Positions 25,301-37,300 of a DNA stretch of 64,000 nucleotides are shown here, in pieces. This DNA is from Siphonodentalium dalli. Taxonomy: Eukaryota; Mollusca; Scaphopoda; Gadilida; Siphonodentaliidae. The number at the start of each line of letters is the position of its first letter. Within the stretch, counting starts at the first letter, position 1. The notes below the pieces were generated by a model, which worked only from the letters and a program-made list of their open reading frames with translations, was not told the DNA's origin and did not search any database. The stretch is taken from assembly GCA_032622095.1 (NCBI GenBank), contig CP136068.1:1609607-1673606 (forward strand), in the 5' to 3' direction. A program made the position numbers and the translations under genes.

Positions 25301-28300
25301 ACTGACTGACAGTGAATTATCTATCCACAATACTAACTGACTGACAGTGAATTATCTATCCACAATACTAACTGACTGACAGTGAATTATCTATCCACAA
25401 TACTAACTGACTGACAGTGGATTATCTATCCACAATACTAACTGACTGACAGTGAATTATCTATCCACATTACTAACTGACTGACAGTGGATTATCTATC
25501 CACAATACTAACTGACTGACAGTGAATTATCTATCCACAATACTAACTGACTGACAGTGGATTATCTATCCACAATACTAACTGACTGAGAATGGATTAT
25601 CTATCCACAATACTAACTGACTGAGAGTGGATTATCTATCCACAATACAAACCGACTGACAGTGAATTATCTATCCACAATACTAACTGACTCACAGTGG
25701 ATTATCTATCCAAAATACTAACTGACTCACAGTGGATTATCTATCCACAATACTAACTGACTCACAGTGAATTATCTATCCACAATACTAACTGCCTGAC
25801 AGTGAATTATCTATCCACAATACTAACTGACTGACAGTGAATTATCTATCCACAATACTAACTGACTGACAGTGAACTATCTATCCACATTACTGATTGA
25901 CTGAGAGTGGATTATCTATCCACAATACTAACTGACTGAGAGTGGATTATCTATCCACAATACTAACTGACTGAGAGTGGATTATCTATCCACAACACTA
26001 ACTGACTGATAATGAATTATCTATCCACAATACTAACTGACCCACAGTGAATTATCTATCCACAATACTAACTGGCTGAGTGTGAATTATCTACCCACAA
26101 TACTAACTGGCTGAGTGTGAATTATCTACCCACAATACTAAATGACTGAGAGTGGATTATCTATCCACAATACTAACTGATTGAGAGTGGATTATCTATC
26201 CACAATACTAACTGACTGAGAGTGGATTATCTATCCACAATACTAACTGACTGAGTGTGAATTATCTATCCACAATACTAACTGACTGAGAGTGGATTAT
26301 CTATCCACAATACTAACTGACTGAGAGTGGATTATCTATCCACAATACTAACTGACTGAGAGTGGATTATCTATCCACAATACTAACTGACTGAGAGTGA
26401 ATTATCTATCCACAATACTAAATGACTGAGAGTGGATTATCTATCCACAATACTAACTGACTGAGTGTGAATTATCTATCCACAATACTAACTGACTGAG
26501 AGTGGATTATCTATCCACAATACTAACTGACTGAGAGTGGATTATCTATCCACAATACTAACTGACTGAGTGTGAATTATCTACCCACAATACTAAATGA
26601 CTGAGAGTGGATTATCTATCCACAATACTAACTGACTGAGAGTGGATTATCTATCCACAATACTAACTGACTGAGAGTGGATTATCTATCTACAATACTA
26701 ACTGACTGAGAGTGGATTATCTATCCACAATACTAACTGACTGAGTGTGAATTATCTACCCACAATACTAACTGACTGAGAGTGGATTATCTATCCACAA
26801 TACTAACTGACTGAGAGTGGATTATCTATCCACAATACTAACTGACTGAGTGTGAATTATCTACCCACAATACTAACTGGCTGAGTGTGAATTATCTACC
26901 CACAATACTAAATGACTGAGAGTGGATTATCTATCCACAATACTAACTGACTGAGAGTGGATTATCTATCCACAATACTAACTGACTGAGAGTGGATTAT
27001 CTATCCACAATACTAACTGACTGAGTGTGAATTATCTATCCACAATACTAACTGACTGAGAGTGGATTATCTATCCACAATACTAACTGACTGAGAGTGG
27101 ATTATCTATCCACAATACTAACTGACTGAGAGTGGATTATCTATCCACAATACTAACTGACTGAGTGTGAATTATCTATCCACAATACTAACTGACTGAG
27201 AGTGGATTATCTATCCACAATACTAACTGACTGAGAGTGGATTATCTATCCACAATACTAACTGACTGAGAGTGGATTATCTATCCACAATACTAACTGA
27301 CTGAGTGTGAATTATCTACCCACTATACTAACTGACTGAGAGTGGATTACCTATCCACAATACTAACTGACTGAGAGTGGATTATCTATCCACAATACTA
27401 ACTGACTGAGAGTGAATTATCTATCCACAATACTAACTGGCTGAGTGTGAATTATCTACCCACAATACTAAATGACTGAGAGTGGATTATCTATCCACAA
27501 TACTAACTGACTGAGAGTGAATTATCTATCCACAATACTAACTGGCTGAGTGTGAATTATCTACCCACAATACTAACTGACTGAGTGTGAATTATCTACC
27601 CACAATACTAACTGGCTGAGTGTGAATTATCTACCCACAATACTAAATGACTGAGAGTGAATTATCTATCCACATTACTAACTGACTGAGAGTGAATTAT
27701 CTATCCACAATACTAACTGGCTGAGTGTGAATTATCTACCCACAATACTAACTGACTGAGAGTGGATTATCTATCCACAATACTAACTGACTGAGAGTGG
27801 ATTATCTATCCACAACACTAACTGACTGATAATGAATTATCTATCCACAATACTAACTGACCCACAGTGAATTATCTATCCACAATACTAACTGGCTGAG
27901 TGTGAATTATCTACCCACAATACTAACTGGCTGAGTGTGAATTATCTACCCACAATACTAAATGACTGAGAGTGGATTATCTATCCACAATACTAACTGA
28001 CTGAGAGTGAATTATCTACCCACATTACTAATTGACTGAGAATGGATTATCTATCCACAATACTAACTGACTGAGTGTGAATTATCTACCCACAATACTA
28101 ACCGGCTGAGAGTGGATTATCTATCCACAATACTAACTGACTGAGAATGGATTATCTATCCACAATACTAACTGACTAACAGTGGATTATCTATCCACAA
28201 TACTAACTGACTGACAGTGAATTATCTATCCACATTACTAACTGACTGACAGTGGATTATCTATCCACAATACTAACTGACTGACAGTGAATTATCTATC

Positions 28301-31300
28301 CACAATACTAACTGACTGACAGTGGATTATCTATCCACAATACTAACTGACTGAGAATGGATTATCTATCCACAATACTAACTGACTGACAGTGGATTAT
28401 CTATCCACAATACTAACTGACTGACAGTGAATTATCTATCCACATTACTAACTGACTGACAGTGAATTATCTATTCACAATACTAACTGACTCACAGTGG
28501 ATTATCTATCCAAAATACTAACTGACTCACAGTGGATTATCTATCCACAATACTAACTGACTCACAGTGAATTATCTATCCACAATACTAACTGACTGAC
28601 AGTGAATTATCTATCCACAATACTACCTGACTGACAGTGAATTATCTATCCACAATACTAACTGACTGACAGTGAATATCTATCCACATTACTAACTGAC
28701 TGAGAGTGGATTATCTATCCACAATACTAATTGACTGAGAGTGGATTATCTATCCACAATACTAACTGACTGAGAGTGGATTATCTATCCACATACTAAC
28801 TGACTGAGAGTGGATTATCTATCCACAACACTAACTGACTGATAATGAATTATCTATCCACAATACTAACTGACCCACAGTGAATTATCTACCCACAATA
28901 CTAACTGACTGAGTGTGAATTATCTACCCAGAATACTAACTGGCTGAGTGTGAATTATCTACCCACAATACTAAATGACTGAGAGTGGATTATCTATCCA
29001 CAATACTAACTGACTGAGAGTGGATTATCTATCCACAATACTAACTGACTGAGAGTGGATTATCTATCCACAATACTAACTGACTGAGTGTGAATTATCT
29101 ATCCACAATACTAACTGACTGAGAGTGGATTATCTATCCACAATACTAACTGACTGAGAGTGGATTATCTATCCACAATACTAACTGACTGAGTGTGAAT
29201 TATCTATCCACAATACTAAATGACTGAGAGTGGATTATCTATCCACAATACTAAATGACTGAGTGTGAATTATCTATCCACAATACTAACTGACTGAGAG
29301 TGGATTATCTATCCACAATACTAAATGACTGAGTGTGAATTATCTATCCACAATACTAACTGACTGAGTGTGAATTATCTATCCACAATACTAACTGACT
29401 GAGAGTGGATTATCTATCCACAATACTAACTGAATGAGAGTGGATTATCTATCCACAATACTAACTGACTGAGTGTGAATTATCTACCCACAATACTAAC
29501 TGGCTGAGTGTGAATTATCTACCCACAATACTAAATGACTGAGAGTGGATTATCTATCCACAATACTAACTGACTGAGAGTGGATTATCTATCCACAATA
29601 CTAACTGACTGAGAGTGGATTATCTATCCACAATACTAACTGACTGAGTGTGAATTATCTATCCACAATACTAACTGACTGAGAGTGGATTATCTATCCA
29701 CAATACTAACTGACTGAGAGTGGATTATCTATCCACAATACTAACTGACTGAGAGTGGATTATCTATCCACAATACTAACTGACTGAGAGTGGATTATCT
29801 ATCCACAATACTAACTGACTGAGTGTGAATTATCTACCCACTATACTAACTGACTGAGAGTGGATTATCTATCCACAATACTAACTGACTGAGAGTGGAT
29901 TATCTATCCACAATACTAACTGACTGAGAGTGAATTATCTATCCACAATACTAACTGGCTGAGTGTGAATTATCTACCCACAATACTAAATGACTGAGAG
30001 TGGATTATCTATCCACAATACTAACTGACTGAGAGTGAATTATCTATCCACAATACTAACTGGCTGAGTGTGAATTATCTACCCACAATACTAACTGACT
30101 GAGTGTGAATTATCTACCCACAATACTAACTGGCTGAGTGTGAATTATCTACCCACAATACTAAATGACTGAGAGTGAATTATCTATCCACATTACTAAC
30201 TGACTGAGAGTGGATTATCTATCCACAATACTAACTGACTGAGAGTGGATTATCTATCCACAATACTAACTGACTGAGAGTGGATTATCTATCCACAACA
30301 CTAACTGACTGATAATGAATTATCTATCCACAATACTAACTGACCCACAGTGAATTATCTATCCACAATACTAACTGGCTGAGTGTGAATTATCTACCCA
30401 CAATACTAACTGGCTGAGTGTGAATTATCTACCCACAATACTAAATGACTGAGAGTGGATTATCTATCCACAATACTAACTGACTGAGAGTGAATTATCT
30501 ACCCACAATACTAATTGACTGAGAATGGATTATCTATCCACAATACTAACTGACTGAGTGTGAATTATCTACCCACAATACTAACCGGCTGAGAGTGGAT
30601 TATCTATCCACAATACTAACTGACTGAGAATGGATTATCTATCCACAATACTAACTGACTGACAGTGGATTATCTATCCACAATACTAACTGACTGACAG
30701 TGAATTATCTATCCACATTACTAACTGACTGACAGTGGATTATCTATCCACAATACTAACTGACTGACAGTGAATTATCTATCCACAATACTAACTGACT
30801 GACAGTGGATTATCTATCCACAATACTAACTGACTGAGAATGGATTATCTATCCACAATACTAACTGACTGACAGTGGATTATCTATCCACAATACTAAC
30901 TGACTGACAGTGAATTATCTATCCACATTACTAACTGACTGACAGTGAATTATCTATTCACAATACTAACTGACTCACAGTGGATTATCTATCCAAAATA
31001 CTAACTGACTCACAGTGGATTATCTATCCACAATACTAACTGACTCACAGTGAATTATCTATCCACAATACTAACTGACTGACAGTGAATTATCTATCCA
31101 CAATACTAACTGACTGACAGTGAATTATCTATCCACAATACTAACTGACTGACAGTGAATTATCTATCCACATTACTAACTGACTGAGAGTGGATTATCT
31201 ATCCACAATACTAACTGACTGAGAGTGGATTATCTATCCACAATACTAACTGACTGAGAGTGGATTATCTATCCACATACTAACTGACTGAGAGTGGATT

Positions 31301-34300
31301 ATCTATCCACAACACTAACTGACTGATAATGAATTATCTATCCACAATACTAACTGACCCACAGTGAATTATCTACCCACAATACTAACTGACTGAGTAT
31401 GAATTATCTACCCAGAATACTAACTGGCTGAGTGTGAATTATCTACCCACAATACTAAATGACTGAGAGTGGATTATCTATCCACAATACTAACTGACTG
31501 AGAGTGGATTATCTATCCACAATACTAGCTGACTGAGAGTGGATTATCTATCCACAATACTAACTGACTGAGTGTGAATTATCTATCCACAATACTAACT
31601 GACTGAGAGTGGATTATCTATCCACAATACTAACTGACTGAGAGTGGATTATCTATCCACAATACTAACTGACTGAGTGTGAATTATCTATCCACAATAC
31701 TAAATGACTGAGAGTGGATTATCTATCCACAATACTAAATGACTGAGTGTGAATTATCTATCCACAATACTAACTGACTGAGAGTGGATTATCTATCCAC
31801 AATACTAAATGACTGAGTGTGAATTGTCTATCCACAATACTAACTGACTGAGTGTGAATTATCTATCCACAATACTAACTGACTGAGAGTGGATTATCTA
31901 TCCACAATACTAACTGACTGAGAGTGGATTATCTATCCACAATACTAACTGACTGAGAGTGGATTATCTATCCACAATACTAACTGACTGAGAGTGGATT
32001 ATCTATCCACAATACTAACTGACTGAGTGTGAATTATCTACCCACAATACTAAATGACTGAGAGTGGATTATCTATCCACAATACTAACTGACTGAGAGT
32101 GGATTATCTATCCACAATACTAACTGACTGAGTGTGAATTATCTACCCACAATACTAAATGACTGAGAGTGGATTATCTATCCACAATACTAACTGACTG
32201 AGAGTGGATTATCTATCCACAATACTAACTGACTGAGAGTGGATTATCTATCCACAATACTAACTGACTGAGTGTGAATTATCTATCCACAATACTAACT
32301 GACGACTGAGAGTGGATTATCTATCCACAATACTAACTGACTGAGAGTGGATTATCTATCCACAATACTAACTGACTGAGTGTGAATTATCTACCCACAA
32401 TACTAACTGGCTGAGTGTGAATTATCTACCCACAATACTAAATGACTGAGAGTGGATTATCTATCCACAATACTAACTGACTGAGAGTGGATTATCTATC
32501 CACAATACTAACTGACTGAGAGTGGATTATCTATCCACAATACTAATTGACTGAGTCTGAATTATCTATCCACAATACTAACTGACTGAGAGTGGATTAT
32601 CTATCCACAATACTAAATGACTGAGTGTGAATTATCTATCCACAATACTAACTGACTGAGTGTGAATTATCTGTCCACAATACTAACTGACTGAGAGTGG
32701 ATTATCTATCCACAATACTAACTGACTGAGAGTGGATTATCTATCCACAATACTAACTGACTGAGAGTGGATTATCTATCCACAATACTAACTGACTGAT
32801 TGTGAATTATCTATCCACAATACTAACTGACTGAGAGTGGATTATCTATCCACAATACTAACTGACTGAGAGTGGATTATCTATCCACATTACTAACTGA
32901 CTGAGAGTGGATTATCTATCCACAATACTAACTGACTGAGTGTGAATTATCTACCCACAATACTAACTGACTGAGAGTGGATTATCTATCCACAATACTA
33001 ACTGACTGAGAGTGGATTATCTATCCACAATACTAACTGACTGAGAGTGAATTATCTATCCACAATACTAACTTGCTGAGTGCGAATTATCTACCCACAA
33101 TACTAAATGCTGAGAGTGGATTATCTATCCACAATACTAACTTACTGAGTGTGAATTATCTACCCACAATACTAACTGACTGAGTGTGAATTATCTACCC
33201 ACAATACTAACTGGCTGAGTGTGAATTATCTACCCACAATACTAAATGACTGAGAGTGAATTATCTATCCACATTACTAACTGACTGAGAGTGGATTATC
33301 TATCCACAATACTAACTGACTGAGAGTGGATTATCTATCCACAATACTAACTGACTGAGAGTGGATTATCTATCCACATACTAACTGACTGAAATTGAAT
33401 TATCTATCCACAATACTAACTGACCCACAGTGAATTATCTATCCACAATACTAACTGGCTGAGTGTGAATTATCTATCCACAATACTAACTGACTGAGTG
33501 TGAATTATCTACCCACAATACTAACTGGCTGAGTGTGAATTATCTACCCACAATACTAAATGACTGAGAGTGGATTATCTATCCACAATACTAACTGACT
33601 GAGAGTGAATTATCTACCCATATTACTAACTGACTGAGAATGGATTATCTATCCACAATACTAACTGACTGAGTGTGAATTATCTACCCACAATACTAAC
33701 CGGCTGAGAGTGGATTATCTATCCACAATACTAACTGACTGAGAATGGATTATCTATCCACAATACTAACTGACTGACAGTGGATTATCTATCCACAATA
33801 CTAACTGACTCACAGTGGATTATCTATCCACAATACTAACTGACTGACAGTGAATTATCTATCCACAATACTAACTGACTGGCATTGAATTATATATCCA
33901 CAATACTAACTGACTGACAGTGAATTATCTATCCACAATACTAACTGACTGTGAGTGGATTATCTATCCACAATACTAACTGACTGACAGTGAATTATCT
34001 ATCCACATTACTAACTGACTGACAGTGGATTATCTATCCACAATACTAACTGACTGGCAGTGAATTATCTACCCACAATACTAACTGACTGTGAGTGGAC
34101 TATCTATCCACAATACTAACTGACTGACAGTGGATTATCTATCCACAATACTAACTGACTGACAGAGGGTTATTTATCCACAATACTAACTGACTGACAG
34201 TGAATTGTCCATCCACAATACTAACTGACTGACAGTGGACTATCTATCCACAATACTAACTGACTGACAGTGAATTATCTATCCACAATACTAACTGACT

Positions 34301-37300
34301 GACAGAGGGTTATTTATCCACAATACTAAAAGACTGACAGTGAATTGTCCATCCACAATACTATCTGACTCACAGTTGATTATCTATCCACAATACTAAC
34401 TGACTGACAGTGGATATAAATGATTTAGTTTCCATTTCAGATCCGGATGTGGCTCATTGCGTGTTCATTCACTCTGGTGTTCGGCCCATCTCTGGCCAAA
34501 ACGTGGAGGGTCAATAAGATATTCCGGAAATCGGCCATGAAGAAAGTGGTTGGTATAAACGTTCATTGTAGATATGTACATTATTAATACATATCGTCGT
34601 TAGTACAAACGTTTGATGTAGATGTGTACATTAGTAATACATACCGTATACGCACTCAATATTAAGAGCTGCATCTCACTAACTACTTGAGTGGCATTGA
34701 AGCCTGTGCAAAAAACTATTTGCCTTTCATTGAGCACATACTGAAAAGTAAAGTAGAATACCAAACCACAGCCTATAGCAAGTGAAATAGAGTACTTGAA
34801 TTTGTAGCAGTTATACCAAACTATTTTAGTTGAGTATATTCGATTGCCAAGAAAGTGATGACAATATGGATTGGGGCACAGTAAACATGTATGTGTAACA
34901 CTGACCCACAATTTCTTACCTACACTGTAGTCAATACCGAAACCCGAAAAACAAATTTACTGCATGGTTTCGGTTGAATTTTGCATTTATCACTACAACA
35001 TTTGGTTTTCTTATATGGAAAAAAACGGCGGGCGTTCAAATTATATATCAATTGGCCAAGTTTGTTAATATCTGTCCTGTCACAATACCACACAGCTTAA
35101 TTTCCAGCCATGTGTCTTTAATCTGCACATTCGCCAATAAATAAAGTTTTGACTTGGAAAAGCTAATTTATTATGAAGCTATCACTCTGTATACTTACAG
35201 GCCGTGTGCGGTATTAAATCCCACATAATTATTATTATCTTAAAAGTTCTTGGAAAATCAGAAATGCATATTGCCATCGATAAACGACGCTTGTCCAAGC
35301 ACCGCTTCGTTTTTTCACTGTTACCATGACGACAGTTGCTACAACTACAACAACCCCTTTGATTGATTTACAGTTACGAAAAATGTGACGTTTTGAGTTG
35401 GCCCGTATTAAAGGATGAATAAGTAAGGAGGAATAACTCTATTAAATTGGTGACGCATATATCATGGTCGACTACTCTATAATCTTTATCTGCAGATAAT
35501 CAAGGATAATAAGGAGGAATAACTCTACTAAATTGGTTACGCACATACCATGGTCGACTATTCTATAATCTGTATCTGCAGATAATCAAGGATAATAAGG
35601 AGGAATAACTCTACTAAATTGGTTACGCACATACCATGGTCGACTACTCTATAATCTTTATCTGCAGATAATCAAGGTTAATAAGGATGAATAACTCAAT
35701 TAAATTGGTGACGCACATATCATGGCCGACTACTCTATTATCTCTATCCGCAGATAATCAAGGTTAATAAAGAGGAATAACTCAATTAAATTGGTGACGC
35801 ACATATCATGGCCGACTACTCTATTATCTCTATCCGCAGATAATCAAGGATGACAGATTGTTTCTGCTGGTCGTCGGTCTCCTCCTGATTGATGCTGGAA
35901 TAATGTCCCTTTGGCAGGGGCTCGACCCGCTACGGCCGCACATGCAATACGCTATGTCAACGGTATGATTCCTTTATAAAATAATATTACTTTATAAGCG
36001 GACATATAATATATACAGTACCAATTGTAGAGGTTTAGTTACAATAAATTGATTTGTGATTCCGTTCATTTCGGAGAATTTAATTCAACTAAAAAAAGGT
36101 GGTTTCCCACAACAACGCCTCTATTGGGCGATGTACAAATAATAATGTTGGTCGCGATGATAGTTCCTAACACTCCAGCGCCAACAAGATATGGCATAAT
36201 TAATGTTCAGTCAGACTCTTCGCTGTCATCGCACAACCAAGTGTTCATTCTGTCAAGTGCATTAATTGCTGCACGTCGTTTTGGTTTGTTCGTGTGCGCA
36301 TCGAACGACTGGTCACTAGTAGATGGAAACGAAACAATGTCCGTGTCTGCGTGATTATCAGATGATTTATCATGGGTGTTTTGAACTGTATGTCAATGGG
36401 GAGTTCTTAATACGTCCCCGACAGCGGATGATATTGTTATCATCCAAAAACAGTTGTAATTGTTCAACGATCACAGGCCTGGGTTTATGATTGTTGGACA
36501 GATACACGAGAACATCACTATAAGCTGACTGATGTGATGCACGAATCCAATGTTGTTCTGCAACCTTCAATTCAACTCAGGTCAATGTTCCAGTGATCTT
36601 GCTTGTATGATTTTGCAAATTATTTTTGAAACGTAGTATCCACGCTGTTGCACGTAACAATTTTGTCAAAATCGACAATCGTTCTACGTCCATAACAGCA
36701 CTAATGCCAGTGCCGGGAATGTGCATATGAATGTCAGTGGCGGGGTCTTGGTTCTCGGTGGAGTCAACTGCAATGCTCGTCAACATGCTTGCAGTACACG
36801 TAGGTTGACTTTCACCCACCAATGGAAGGTTTGGAGGGTTTAACCAGTTCATGGCAACAAGGAGTTGTTTTGCTGTCAACCCACGGGTCAGTAAATCAGC
36901 AGGATTGTCATTAGTAGCACAGTACTTACAACAACTGAGTTTCGTTAAACGTTTGATCTCCTTTACACAATTAGCGACAAACACAGTTAGCCTTTTATCA
37001 GAATTTAGCCAACTGAGCACAACACTACAGTCTGTCCATAAGTTCATTTTTAGAAGAGGTATTTCTGCGGAGAATGCATTCCAAACATGCACTGCTAATC
37101 GAGCCGCAACGGTTGCCGCCATGAGTTCTAGTTGGGGTATGGTCATCTGTTTCGTTGGTGCTACTCTTGACTTTGCCATTACGAATGCGACTTCGTCTCC
37201 AATCACAATATAGCACACAGCACCATATGCACGGGTACTTGTGTCTCCAAATACATGAATTTCGGCACTATCAATGGGACCATGTATATAGGATCGTGGA

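Noticed and set aside
16013-34414. CRISPR array
   Set aside because: Monomers are contiguous with no unique spacers, the setting is an intron of an animal gene, and there are no cas genes.
35216-35365. An alternative, functional exon 5 in intron 3
   Set aside because: Indels break the frame and TM5 and TM7 are absent, so it cannot substitute for exon 5.
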